A stretch of DNA of 34,516 nucleotides, taken from assembly GCA_018715775.1 (NCBI GenBank), contig DVKZ01000099.1:1-34516 (forward strand), written 5' to 3'. This document shows, in pieces, positions 13,702-22,321 of this stretch. The position numbers were made by a program, and so were the translations under genes. The stretch comes from Candidatus Fimousia stercorigallinarum (GTDB lineage: Bacteria > Bacillota > Clostridia > Lachnospirales > Lachnospiraceae). Position 1 is the stretch's first letter. Every line of letters begins with the position of its first letter. The notes beneath the pieces are model-generated. The model saw nothing but the letters and a program-made list of their open reading frames with translations, searched no databases and was not told the DNA's origin.

Positions 13702-13719
13702 TTGATATACTATTATCAA
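13702..13719 (+). promoter_or_regulatory. asr promoter -10 and overlapping inverted repeat
   Basis: TATACT (13706-13711) is a good -10 without a recognisable -35, as expected for an activator-dependent promoter. It lies inside the inverted repeat TTGATA-N6-TATCAA, which could be a second operator, for a repressor. The half-sites resemble Fnr half-sites, but the spacing is wrong for Fnr. Confidence 0.55.
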
Positions 13720-13762
13720 GAAGAAATAGTAGATGGCAAGTATTGCCAGGAAAGGAGTTGTT

Positions 13763-14761
13763 ATGGGAGTTCGATTATCAAAATCGGAAGCGGCAAAGAG
13801 ATTTGCACAGTGGACAGAAAAATATGATGTGTACGCCCCAATGCTGATGGAGGGAGAAGGGTGTTTTTCGGATACTGATGTGATTCGTTACGGAAAAGTA
13901 TCTTCTCTTGATGATATCGTATGGGACAAGAAGTCAGATTATTCGTTTAAAGAAACCTTGCTGCCAATTAATGAAACTTTGTTTTATTATACGGAAGATC
14001 AGACTACCGTACCAAAAGGACCACAAAAGGGGCTGCTGATTTTCTTGCGTTCCTGCGATCTTCATGCCGTAAAACGTTTGGATGATATCTATCTGAACAA
14101 CAAATTTGAAGATTTTTATTATGCCCGGATCAGAGAGCGTGCAAAATTTATTTTGATGGGCTGCGAGACAAGCTGTCAATCGGGATTTTGTGTCAGCATG
14201 GGTACAAATCAGAACAATGATTACGATGCTTACATGAAAGTGGATGGAGATACCGTATATGCAGACGTTAAATGTGATGAGCTGAAGGATTTTACGCAAG
14301 AAGGTATCCCTTGTGATGTGACACCGGATTATGTAACAGAAAACATCGAAAAAGTAACTCTTCCAAAAAATCTTTCAAACGAAAGCTTCACAAAAGAAAT
14401 CTGGCAGGAATATGGAGACCGATGTATCACATGCGGGCGATGTAATTTTGCCTGTCCGACTTGTACCTGTTTTACGATGCAGGATATCTTTTACAAAGAT
14501 AATGCAAAGGTGGGAGAAAGAAGAAGAGTGTGGGCTTCTTGTCAGGTTGATGGTTATGACGAGATTGCCGGAGGAATTGGCTTCCGTAAGACGAAAGGAG
14601 ACCGTGTCCGTTTTAAAGTGATGCATAAAATTTATGATTTTGAGAAGCGTTTCGGCTATCCGATGTGTGTTGGATGCGGACGTTGCGACGATATCTGTCC
14701 GGAATATATCTCATATTCCAATTTGATCAACCGCTTAGCAAAGGAGGAGATTGAACAATGA
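13763..14761 (+). CDS. asrA: Anaerobic sulfite reductase subunit A
   Basis: 332 residues. AsrA is the iron-sulfur subunit that passes electrons to the siroheme subunit AsrC. The N-terminal two thirds show the family segment RSCDLHAVKRLDDIYLNN followed by MGCETSCQSGFC. Two [4Fe-4S] motifs lie near the C-terminus: CITCGRCNFACPTCTC (about 220-235) and CVGCGRCDDICPEY (about 293-306). The start at 13763 follows AAGGAG with five-base spacing; ten extra in-frame residues upstream are unlikely to be translated. The stop overlaps the asrB start as ATGA. Confidence 0.95.
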   Translation: MGVRLSKSEAAKRFAQWTEKYDVYAPMLMEGEGCFSDTDVIRYGKVSSLDDIVWDKKSDYSFKETLLPINETLFYYTEDQTTVPKGPQKGLLIFLRSCDLHAVKRLDDIYLNNKFEDFYYARIRERAKFILMGCETSCQSGFCVSMGTNQNNDYDAYMKVDGDTVYADVKCDELKDFTQEGIPCDVTPDYVTENIEKVTLPKNLSNESFTKEIWQEYGDRCITCGRCNFACPTCTCFTMQDIFYKDNAKVGERRRVWASCQVDGYDEIAGGIGFRKTKGDRVRFKVMHKIYDFEKRFGYPMCVGCGRCDDICPEYISYSNLINRLAKEEIEQ

Positions 14762-15549
14762 AAAATGAATACATTCCTCAATTGTCTACCATTAAAAATG
14801 TAGTAAAACATACGGATCTTGAATATACCTTTTCCATGGAATTTAAAGGCGATGTAAGACCGGGACAGTTTTTTGAAGTTTCTCTGCCAAAATACGGGGA
14901 AGCACCGATTTCTGTCAGTGGGATCGGAGAAGATACCGTCGATTTTACGATCCGTCGCGTCGGAAAAGTTACAAATGAGATTTTTGAAAATTATGTCGGA
15001 GATTCTCTGTATATTCGTGGACCGTATGGAAATGGATTTGACGTGGATAACTATAAGGGAAAAGAAATTGTGATCATTGCCGGCGGAACCGGACTTTCTC
15101 CTGTCAGAGGCGTTGTCAATTATTTTGCGGAACATACGGATGAGGCAGTTTCCACAACACTGATCGCCGGATTTAAATCCCCGAAAGATGTTTTATTTAA
15201 AGATGATTTTCAAGCGTGGAAAGAAAAGATCAATGTGATCCAAACCGTAGATTCCGCTCCGGAAGGATATGAAGGGCCGGTTGGAATGGTAACAAAATAT
15301 ATTCCGGATCTGAAATTTGAAAATATTGAAAATGCAGTCTTTATCTGTGTCGGACCTCCGATCATGATCAAGTTTACGATCATGGAAATCCAGAAACTGG
15401 GTGTACCGGATGAAAGCATTTGGATCTCACATGAAAGAAAGATGTGCTGCGGCCTTGGAAAATGCGGACATTGTAAGATCGGATCGACCTATATCTGCTT
15501 AGATGGGCCTGTATTCAACTACGTAGACGGAAAAGAACTGATTGACTAG
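14758..15549 (+). CDS. asrB: Anaerobic sulfite reductase subunit B (NAD(P)H/FAD)
   Basis: 263 residues of the ferredoxin-NADP reductase fold. The FAD part is at the front, with VRPGQFFEVSLP and FTIRRVG around residues 30-65. A nucleotide-binding GGTGLSPVRGVVNYF segment lies near 106, and a C-terminal Cys cluster, CCGLGKCGHCKIGSTYIC, carries a [2Fe-2S] centre as in dihydroorotate dehydrogenase electron-transfer subunits. It takes electrons from NADH for the complex. It is translationally coupled to asrA and followed 11 bases later by asrC. Confidence 0.95.
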   Translation: MKNEYIPQLSTIKNVVKHTDLEYTFSMEFKGDVRPGQFFEVSLPKYGEAPISVSGIGEDTVDFTIRRVGKVTNEIFENYVGDSLYIRGPYGNGFDVDNYKGKEIVIIAGGTGLSPVRGVVNYFAEHTDEAVSTTLIAGFKSPKDVLFKDDFQAWKEKINVIQTVDSAPEGYEGPVGMVTKYIPDLKFENIENAVFICVGPPIMIKFTIMEIQKLGVPDESIWISHERKMCCGLGKCGHCKIGSTYICLDGPVFNYVDGKELID

Positions 15550-15560
15550 GAGGTGTCGGA

Positions 15561-16535
15561 ATGGGATTAGATATTAATACAAAGAAATTAAAGAAAAATG
15601 CATTTCGTGTATCCAAAGTTCGTGGGATCGGAGCTTCCCGTATCCGTGTGCCGGGAGGATACTTAAATGCGGAGGTGCTCGGAATGGTGCAGGAGATCGC
15701 GCAGGAATACGGAAACGGTTACGTGCATTTGACTACCCGTCAGGGATTTGAGATTGAGGGCATCCGCTATGAAGATATGGATGAGATCAACAAAAAGTTA
15801 CAGCCGATCATCGAAATGTTGGAGATCAATCAGACAGACCCTAATACCGGATATCCGGCTTCCGGAACGAGAAATATCAGCGCATGCATCGGGAATAATG
15901 TCTGTCCATTTGCAAATTATAATACTGCAGAGCTGGCAAAGAGAATTGAAAAAGAGGTTTTCCCGAATGACTTGCATTTTAAAATCGCCTGTACGGGATG
16001 TTCCAATGACTGCGCGAAGGCAAGAATGCATGACTTCGGCATCATTGGCATGACCATGCCACAGTATGATCCAAGCCGCTGCGTTGCCTGTCAGGCATGC
16101 ATAAAAGGCTGCCGTCAGTTATCGGTTGACGCCCTGCGTCTGGAAAATTACAAAATCGTACGAGATGAAGAAAAATGTATCGGATGCGGCGTCTGTGTAA
16201 CAAAGTGCCCGACGAGAGCTTTGACAAGAAGCAAGAAAAAATACTATAAACTCGCCATTATGGGAAGAACCGGAAAGAAAAATCCGAGATTGGGAGAAGA
16301 TTTCCTTGTATGGGCAGATGCGGAAAATATCATTAAGATCATTAAAAATACGTATAAATTTGTGGAAAAATATATTTCTCCGGATGCACCTGCCAGAAAA
16401 GAACATATCGGCTATATCATCGATCGTGTCGGATTCGAAGAATATAAAAAATGGGCATTAGAAGGTGTGGAACTGATGCCGGAAACGATCATGAAGGAAT
16501 GTGTATACTGGAATGGTATTCATTTTAAACGATAA
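15561..16535 (+). CDS. asrC: Anaerobic sulfite reductase subunit C (siroheme)
   Basis: 324 residues. The catalytic subunit reduces sulfite to sulfide at a coupled siroheme-[4Fe-4S] centre. The binding cysteines are seen in NVCPFANYN (about 113) and ACTGCSNDCAKARMHDFG (about 143-160), spaced as in siroheme reductases. An inserted ferredoxin module follows, with CVACQACIKGC and CIGCGVCVTKCP (about 175-215). VHLTTRQGFEIEG near residue 55 is the family's N-terminal substrate-side motif. Siroheme reductases of this class may also accept nitrite, which matters because of the next gene. GGAGG precedes the start. Confidence 0.95.
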   Translation: MGLDINTKKLKKNAFRVSKVRGIGASRIRVPGGYLNAEVLGMVQEIAQEYGNGYVHLTTRQGFEIEGIRYEDMDEINKKLQPIIEMLEINQTDPNTGYPASGTRNISACIGNNVCPFANYNTAELAKRIEKEVFPNDLHFKIACTGCSNDCAKARMHDFGIIGMTMPQYDPSRCVACQACIKGCRQLSVDALRLENYKIVRDEEKCIGCGVCVTKCPTRALTRSKKKYYKLAIMGRTGKKNPRLGEDFLVWADAENIIKIIKNTYKFVEKYISPDAPARKEHIGYIIDRVGFEEYKKWALEGVELMPETIMKECVYWNGIHFKR

Positions 16536-16550
16536 TGAAGGGAGAAAACG

Positions 16551-18635
16551 ATGAAAAAAATACAATCGACCTGTAATTATTGTGCCATTGACTGTAATTT
16601 GGATTTTTACGTGGAAGATAATAAGATTGTAAAAACCGTACCGACAAAAGGATATCCGGTCAATGACGGTTTCAGTTGTATTAAGGGACTGTCGCTTAGC
16701 AAACAGCAGACGACGGTAAAACCAAATTCGCTGCCTAAGATCAGACAGAAGGACGGAAGTTTTAAAGAAGTATCCTGGGATGAAGCTTTTACCCATGTGG
16801 CATCGGAATTGAATCGGATCCAGGCGGAGTATGGAACGGAAAGCGTAGCCGGTATCAGTACCGGACAGCTGACGCTGGAAGAATTTGCGATTTTCGGACA
16901 TGTGATGCGCAATTACCTGCAGACGAATGTTGATGGGAATACAAGGCTTTGTATGGCAACAGCGGTTGTTGCCCACAAACAAAGCTATGGATTTGATGCA
17001 CCGGGATATACGTTAAAAGATCTGGAATTATCCGATACATTGATCTTTATCGGATCCAATCCGGTTGTCGCTCATCCGATCGTGTGGGGAAGAGTCCGTC
17101 AGAATCAGGTGCCGGGACATAAGATTATCGTGATCGATCCGAGAAAATCAGAGACGGCAATGAATGCGGACTATCATTATGAATTAAAGCCTCGGACTGA
17201 TCTTCTCCTGCTTTATACAGTTGCTCATTTACTGATTGAAAACGATTATTTAGATCATGATTTTATCCGGGAACATACGGAACATTTTGATGAATTTAAA
17301 GATTTTGTGAAAACCTATACACTGGAAAGAGCGGTGGATGGTACCGGATTGTCCAAAGAACAGATTTTGGAACTGGTGGAACTGATCCATCATGGAAAGC
17401 GTGTATCTTTCTGGTGGACGATGGGTGTTAATCAGGGATATGAAGCTGTTCGGACAGCACAGGCGATCATTAATCTCGCATTGATGACAGGCAATATCGG
17501 AAAACCGGGAACCGGGGCAAACTCGATTACCGGACAGTGCAATGCGATGGGATCCCGTTCTTTCAGCAATACCTCTGTATTTTTCGGAGGCGGGGATTTT
17601 ACAAATCCAGCAAGAAGAAAACGGATTTCGGAAGTTCTCGGCGTACCGGATGAGATGTTGGCCAAGAAGCCGACAGCAACCTATAATCAGATCATTGAAG
17701 GGATTAATGAGGGACGGATCAAAGGTCTGTGGATTTTATGTACAAATCCGCGGCACAGCTGGACGAATAACGAGACTTTTGCGCGTGCTGCAAAGAAACT
17801 GGAATTGTTTGTTGTTCAAGATATTTATGATACGATTGAAAGTGCGGAAGATTGTACCGTATTTTTCCCGGTTGTTCCAGGAATTAAAAAAGAAGGAACG
17901 TATATTAATCTGGAGCGCCGACTTTCTGCTATGCGTCCGGTACTAAAGCGGGAAGAAAATGAGATTTCCGATTATGAAGCTGTGCTTGGAGTTGGAAAGG
18001 CACTCGGCATGGGTGATGCACTAAAAGGATGGGAAACACCAAAAGATTGTTTTAATCTGATGCGTGAATGTTCGAGAAATATGCCTTGTGATTTTACCGG
18101 GGTAACGTGGGAAGCTCTGGAGGAATCCCATGGGATCCAATGGCCGTATCCGGAAGGAAAAGAAGAAAACAATAAAGAAGAACAGAGAAGATTATACAGC
18201 GACGGTCAGTTCTTTACGCCTTCGGGGAAAGCGCAGTTTGTGTTTGAGGAAGTACGCGAAAATCCATATCCACCGACGGAGGAATTTCCATATGTGTTTA
18301 ATACGGGACGGGGATCTGTCGGACAATGGCATACACAGAGCCGTACGAAAGAAGTAAAATTTGTGGAAGACGTTTCTGTGAAAAAGGCATATCTCTACAT
18401 GAATGAGAAACTTGCCAGGGAACACGATATTCACTGGATGGATGAGATACGTGTATATTCTGTCAATGGTGAAAATGCTGTGTTCGCTGTAAAAACGACG
18501 GATGAAGTACCATATGACCAGCTGTATGCACCAATTCATTATGTAGAATGCAACAAGTTAACCCCTTCCAATTACGATCCTTATTCAAAAGAACCGAATT
18601 ATAAGGGTGCAACCGTCCGCTTTGAAAAATGTTAG
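16551..18635 (+). CDS. Molybdopterin oxidoreductase of the NapA/NarB clade (probable nitrate reductase)
   Basis: 694 residues, a one-chain bis-MGD enzyme. The N-terminal [4Fe-4S] cluster is held by Cys8, Cys11, Cys15 and Cys43, with the CIKG lysine motif of NapA/NarB. The presumed Mo ligand is Cys135 in NTRLCMATAVV; the residue after it is Met, as in periplasmic and assimilatory nitrate reductases, and not the His of formate dehydrogenases. GSNPVVAHPI, NSITGQCNAMGSR and a C-terminal MGD-binding NTGRG...QWHTQSRT segment complete the fold. No Tat signal is present, so it is cytosolic. With the next two genes it resembles the three-part clostridial nitrate reductase (Mo subunit, ferredoxin, flavoprotein). 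Other oxyanions remain possible. It lies 15 bases after asrC. Confidence 0.88.
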   Translation: MKKIQSTCNYCAIDCNLDFYVEDNKIVKTVPTKGYPVNDGFSCIKGLSLSKQQTTVKPNSLPKIRQKDGSFKEVSWDEAFTHVASELNRIQAEYGTESVAGISTGQLTLEEFAIFGHVMRNYLQTNVDGNTRLCMATAVVAHKQSYGFDAPGYTLKDLELSDTLIFIGSNPVVAHPIVWGRVRQNQVPGHKIIVIDPRKSETAMNADYHYELKPRTDLLLLYTVAHLLIENDYLDHDFIREHTEHFDEFKDFVKTYTLERAVDGTGLSKEQILELVELIHHGKRVSFWWTMGVNQGYEAVRTAQAIINLALMTGNIGKPGTGANSITGQCNAMGSRSFSNTSVFFGGGDFTNPARRKRISEVLGVPDEMLAKKPTATYNQIIEGINEGRIKGLWILCTNPRHSWTNNETFARAAKKLELFVVQDIYDTIESAEDCTVFFPVVPGIKKEGTYINLERRLSAMRPVLKREENEISDYEAVLGVGKALGMGDALKGWETPKDCFNLMRECSRNMPCDFTGVTWEALEESHGIQWPYPEGKEENNKEEQRRLYSDGQFFTPSGKAQFVFEEVRENPYPPTEEFPYVFNTGRGSVGQWHTQSRTKEVKFVEDVSVKKAYLYMNEKLAREHDIHWMDEIRVYSVNGENAVFAVKTTDEVPYDQLYAPIHYVECNKLTPSNYDPYSKEPNYKGATVRFEKC

Positions 18636-18644
18636 GAGGCTCTT

Positions 18645-19067
18645 ATGTATAGAATTAAAATAGACCGCAGCCGCTGCATCGGATGTCTGACATGCGTCAC
18701 TGCTTGTATCGTCAGCCATGAAACAGAAAGCGGAGATGCAAGAAACCGCGTGGTGATCGACAGCGAGACAAAACCGGCTCCGATTTTCTGCCGGCACTGT
18801 GAACGGCCGGAATGCACGTATACCTGTATGACCGGGGCAATGAAAAAAAATCCGGAAACCGGATATGTAGAATATGACAAGGATCATTGTGCAAGTTGTT
18901 ATATGTGCATTATGTCCTGCCCTTACGGTATTTTAAAATACGATAGCATTAAGCATAAGGAAATCATGAAATGCAATATGTGCGTCCACCGAACCGAAGA
19001 TGGAACCGCAAAACCGATGTGTGTAGAAAAATGTCCGATGCAGGCAATTACAGTTGAGGAGGTGTGA
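18645..19067 (+). CDS. Four-cluster ferredoxin (electron-transfer subunit)
   Basis: 140 residues with 16 ordered cysteines for four [4Fe-4S] clusters: CIGCLTCVTAC, CRHCERPECTYTC, CASCYMCIMSC with CPYGIL, and CNMC...CVEKCPMQAI. This HycB/DmsB-like pattern is usual for the wire between a flavoprotein and a molybdopterin subunit. It has no signal peptide. It starts nine bases after the Mo subunit with TAGGAGG overlapping that stop, and the flavoprotein starts three bases later. The three surely form one enzyme (inference from order). Confidence 0.93.
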   Translation: MYRIKIDRSRCIGCLTCVTACIVSHETESGDARNRVVIDSETKPAPIFCRHCERPECTYTCMTGAMKKNPETGYVEYDKDHCASCYMCIMSCPYGILKYDSIKHKEIMKCNMCVHRTEDGTAKPMCVEKCPMQAITVEEV

Positions 19068-19070
19068 AGC

Positions 19071-20303
19071 ATGAAATATGTTGTATTAGGCTCCTCGGCA
19101 GCAGGGGTAAACGGTGTCAGAGAATTAAGAAAAATCGATAAAAACTGTGAGATCATCCTGATCTCAAAAGATGAAGATATTTATTCCCGCTGTATCTTAC
19201 ACAAATATTTATGCGGAGAACGCGACAAAAAGGGAATCAGCTTTGTAGAAGATAATTTTGCAGAACTTTATGGTGTAAACTGGATCAAAGGAAAAGCATG
19301 TATCGGAGTGCACCCGGATGAAAAGGTCGTGATACTGGAAGACGGACAGAAGGTCTCTTATGACAAATTGTTGATCGCAACCGGTTCTCACAGCTTTATT
19401 CCTCCAATTAAAGGATTAAAGGAAGCAAAAAATGCGATCGGATTCCGGAATATCGATGATATTGAAGTATTAAAAGAGGTCGGAAAAAAATGTAAGCATA
19501 TCATCGTTATGGGTTCCGGTCTGGTTGGCATTGACTGTGCAACGGGATTTTTGGAAATGGGCGTGAAAGTAACTCTCGTTGATATGGCAGGATGGCTTTT
19601 AAACAAACAGCTTGATCAGCGTGCGGCACAGACGTACATTGATGCTTTTGCGGCAGAAGGTGTTGAGCAGTATTATGGTGTCGGAGTATCCGAAGTTCTA
19701 TTGGATGAGAATCAGATGATCACGGAAGTGATACTGACGGACGGAACCCACCTTCCGTGTGATTACATGGTATTGACCGCAGGTGTTCGCGCAAATGTAG
19801 AATTTCTGGAAGGATCTGGGATTGAGACGAGCCGTTTCGGCCTGATCTACGATGAAACTGGAAAAACGAGCGATGATAATATTTACGGCGCCGGTGATGT
19901 GTCCGGAATGAGTCCGATTTGGCCGGTAGCGGTAAAAGAAGGCATGGTTGCGGCAAGTAATATGGCAGGAGTTCCAAGAAAAATGACGGATTTCTTTGCG
20001 AGTAAATCTACGATGAGCTTTCTCGGTATTCACAGCATGTCGCTTGGTGATGTCAATCCGGCGGATGATTCCTATACGATAGAAATCAAAGAAACAAACG
20101 ATTATTATAAGAAGATCGTTCATAAAGATGGCAAGATCACAGGTGCCCTGCTGCAGGGAGATCTGGCATATGGCGGTGTTTTACAGCAGCTGATCGCACG
20201 TCAGATTGATATTACGAAGGTAAAAAAACCGATTTTTGACATCGATTATTCTGATTTCTTCCGGATGAAAGACAACTTTGAATTCTTCTATGAAGAAAAC
20301 TAG
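19071..20303 (+). CDS. NAD(P)H/FAD pyridine nucleotide-disulfide-type oxidoreductase
   Basis: 410 residues with two Rossmann folds: FAD binding at VVLGSSAAGVNGVRELR (4-20) with LLIATGS near residue 103, NAD(P) binding at IIVMGSGLVGIDCATGF (about 143), and the second FAD motif DNIYGAGDVSG near 266. It looks like the N-terminal half of NirB and the rubredoxin/NoxA-type reductases, but lacks the redox Cys pair of disulfide reductases. It likely feeds NADH electrons into the ferredoxin upstream. The C-terminal 100 residues carry a small extra domain ending in an acidic-aromatic tail. Confidence 0.9.
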   Translation: MKYVVLGSSAAGVNGVRELRKIDKNCEIILISKDEDIYSRCILHKYLCGERDKKGISFVEDNFAELYGVNWIKGKACIGVHPDEKVVILEDGQKVSYDKLLIATGSHSFIPPIKGLKEAKNAIGFRNIDDIEVLKEVGKKCKHIIVMGSGLVGIDCATGFLEMGVKVTLVDMAGWLLNKQLDQRAAQTYIDAFAAEGVEQYYGVGVSEVLLDENQMITEVILTDGTHLPCDYMVLTAGVRANVEFLEGSGIETSRFGLIYDETGKTSDDNIYGAGDVSGMSPIWPVAVKEGMVAASNMAGVPRKMTDFFASKSTMSFLGIHSMSLGDVNPADDSYTIEIKETNDYYKKIVHKDGKITGALLQGDLAYGGVLQQLIARQIDITKVKKPIFDIDYSDFFRMKDNFEFFYEEN

Positions 20304-20324
20304 AATGGATGGAGGATATAAGTT

Positions 20325-21254
20325 ATGGAAAGACTGGAAAGAATGCCTGTTCCGATACTCCCGACGTTTGTCGGAGCTTTGACGCTTAGTAACGTCTATT
20401 CCGGCATGGGATATGTGTGGATCAGACATTTGACGATGTGGACGGCGACGGTTGTATTGCTGCTCTATATTATAAAGATCATAAAGTATCCGAAAACCTG
20501 TCTGAGTGAATATCAGACAGTCGTACCATGCAGTTTGTATGCGGGATTTACAATGGTCATGATGATCCTCGGAAGCTACTATTTCGATTATGCACCGGGA
20601 TTTGGAAAGGTACTTTGGAGTATCGGCCTTGCAGTGCATGCCGTACATATTCTTGTATTTACATTTCGAAATGTAATAAAAGAGAGGAACATTAATACCT
20701 TTGTACCGAGCTGGTTTGTAACTTATAATGGTATTATGGTGAGCTGTGTTGTCGGCGGAGCAATGAATGCGGGTGGTATTTTAAAATATGTTGTCTATTA
20801 TGGGATCGTGATTTATTTTATTCTTATTCCGATCATGATATGGAGACTGATCACGGTAGAAGTAAAACCACCGGTATATCATACGATGGCAGTTGTACTG
20901 GCGCCGTGCAGCCTTTGTGTTGTCAGTTATTTAAATGTTATTAAGAACCCGAATCAGATATTGCTTTTTATCTTATATGCATGTGTTCTGGTTTCACTGG
21001 CATTTGTTATTATAAAATTACCGAAGTTCTTTTCCTTTTCCTTTGCACCTGGATTTGCGGGGATGACCTTCCCGATGGCAATTGGAATCGTTGCAACGAA
21101 TAAAATGACAGAATATCTGACAGTTTCCGGACAGGAATCATTTGCTGCACTGACTTTACAGCTTTCGGGAATACAAATTTATATTACGACGATGATCATC
21201 GGTTTTGTGCTGCTGAATTTCCTGATCATGGCGTTAAAGATTGAAAGGAAGTAA
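20325..21254 (+). CDS. TDT-family (TehA/SLAC1/SSU1-like) membrane transporter
   Basis: 309 residues and about ten membrane helices. Family marks are PSWFVTYNGIMVSC near residue 126 and FAPGFAGMTFPMAIG near 243. Known relatives move anions: yeast SSU1 exports sulfite, plant SLAC1 passes nitrate and chloride, bacterial members are annotated as tellurite or C4-dicarboxylate carriers. Co-transcription with AsrABC and a nitrate-reductase-like enzyme makes nitrate, nitrite or sulfite the likely cargo (inference). No NarK or nitrate ABC importer is seen in the window, so this may be the only transporter of the pathway. Confidence 0.85.
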   Translation: MERLERMPVPILPTFVGALTLSNVYSGMGYVWIRHLTMWTATVVLLLYIIKIIKYPKTCLSEYQTVVPCSLYAGFTMVMMILGSYYFDYAPGFGKVLWSIGLAVHAVHILVFTFRNVIKERNINTFVPSWFVTYNGIMVSCVVGGAMNAGGILKYVVYYGIVIYFILIPIMIWRLITVEVKPPVYHTMAVVLAPCSLCVVSYLNVIKNPNQILLFILYACVLVSLAFVIIKLPKFFSFSFAPGFAGMTFPMAIGIVATNKMTEYLTVSGQESFAALTLQLSGIQIYITTMIIGFVLLNFLIMALKIERK

Positions 21255-21260
21255 CAGAAG

Positions 21261-21857
21261 ATGATAGCAGGATATATACTCACTGGCGGAAAAAATACAC
21301 GAATGAATGGAAACAAAAAACTTTTTTTGACATTTCACGGAATCCCTTTCTATGAATATATATTACAGGCATTCCACATACTCCCTAAAATTTACCTCTC
21401 GGTAGAGGCAGAGGATCCTTACAAAACTCTTCATATTCCTATGGTGACAGATATATATCCTGATATCGGTCCGATCGGAGGCATTTATTCCGGCTTGCGT
21501 ACGTGTCCGGAAGATGCGTTGTTTGTAACTGCATGCGATATGCCTCTGATCGACCATCATATAGTGAGTAAGGTACTGAATGCATATGAAAAACATCCGG
21601 ATACCATTACGATTATAAAGACGGGAGAAAGGATTCATCCGTTATTTGGGATTTATCCGAAGACAGTATTACCGCTGCTTGCGCAAATGATCCGAAAAAA
21701 AGATTATAAAGTGAAAAATTTATTTAGTCATACGGACATATCTGTGATAGAATTAGAACAGAAAGAAGTAATGGAAAATATCAATACACGGAAAGAATAT
21801 GAACAACTGGAACATATGGTGAGGCAGAAAGATGGAACAGAGATGGAATCATTTTGA
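21261..21857 (+). CDS. mobA: Molybdenum cofactor guanylyltransferase
   Basis: 198 residues. MobA attaches GMP to molybdopterin to give the MGD form that the oxidoreductase upstream requires. The nucleotidyltransferase signature is [17 protein letters not shown] (5-21), with [10 protein letters not shown] around residue 91 carrying the Mg-binding Asp. The usual Gly after Arg-Met in the RMG motif is displaced by one residue (RMNG), which should be tolerable. The 3' end overlaps moaC by 26 bases. Confidence 0.9.
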   Translation: MIAGYILTGGKNTRMNGNKKLFLTFHGIPFYEYILQAFHILPKIYLSVEAEDPYKTLHIPMVTDIYPDIGPIGGIYSGLRTCPEDALFVTACDMPLIDHHIVSKVLNAYEKHPDTITIIKTGERIHPLFGIYPKTVLPLLAQMIRKKDYKVKNLFSHTDISVIELEQKEVMENINTRKEYEQLEHMVRQKDGTEMESF

Positions 21858-22320
21858 TAGCAATGGAAATGCCGTTATGGTAGATGTGACGGATAAGAAG
21901 ATTACAAAAAGGATCGCAGTTGCTTCAGGGAAGATTAAAGTGAGCCCGGAGGTGATTCACGCTGTTGTGACCGGAACATCGAAAAAAGGGGATGTATTAG
22001 GAGTCGCGCGCGTAGCTGGTATTATGGCGGTGAAGCAAACTTCGAACCTGATCCCGATGTGCCATACGCTGTTGATCCAGAAGTGTGCTGTTGATTTTGA
22101 AATTCATGAGGCAGAATGCGAGATTCTTTCACGATGTACCGTAACGATCGAGGGTAAGACCGGCGTAGAGATGGAAGCCTTAACGGGTGTTTCAGTATCC
22201 CTTCTTACCATCTATGATATGTGCAAGGCGATCGATAAATCCATGGAGATCACGGATATTCATCTGGAATCAAAATCCGGCGGGAAAAGCGGGGATTATC
22301 AAAGAGAGGAAAAACAATAA
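21832..22320 (+). CDS. moaC: Cyclic pyranopterin monophosphate synthase
   Basis: 162 residues, the usual MoaC length. MoaC forms cyclic pyranopterin monophosphate after MoaA acts on GTP. The typical start [16 protein letters not shown] (7-22) is followed by [12 protein letters not shown] and [28 protein letters not shown], with catalytic Lys and Asp residues in the expected places. It begins within mobA and is followed immediately by moaA. The ribosome binding site is poor, so translation probably depends on coupling to mobA. Confidence 0.95.
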   Translation: MEQRWNHFDSNGNAVMVDVTDKKITKRIAVASGKIKVSPEVIHAVVTGTSKKGDVLGVARVAGIMAVKQTSNLIPMCHTLLIQKCAVDFEIHEAECEILSRCTVTIEGKTGVEMEALTGVSVSLLTIYDMCKAIDKSMEITDIHLESKSGGKSGDYQREEKQ

Positions 22321-22321
22321 G

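Noticed and set aside
13702..13719. A canonical Fnr box at the asr promoter.
   Set aside because: The spacer between TTGAT and ATCAA is eight bases rather than four, and the nearby regulator has CRP-like rather than Fnr-like recognition residues.
22187..22321. A 45-residue N-terminal extension of MoaA.
   Set aside because: It overlaps moaC in another frame, and the start at 22322 gives the standard MoaA N-terminus before CNLRCTYC.
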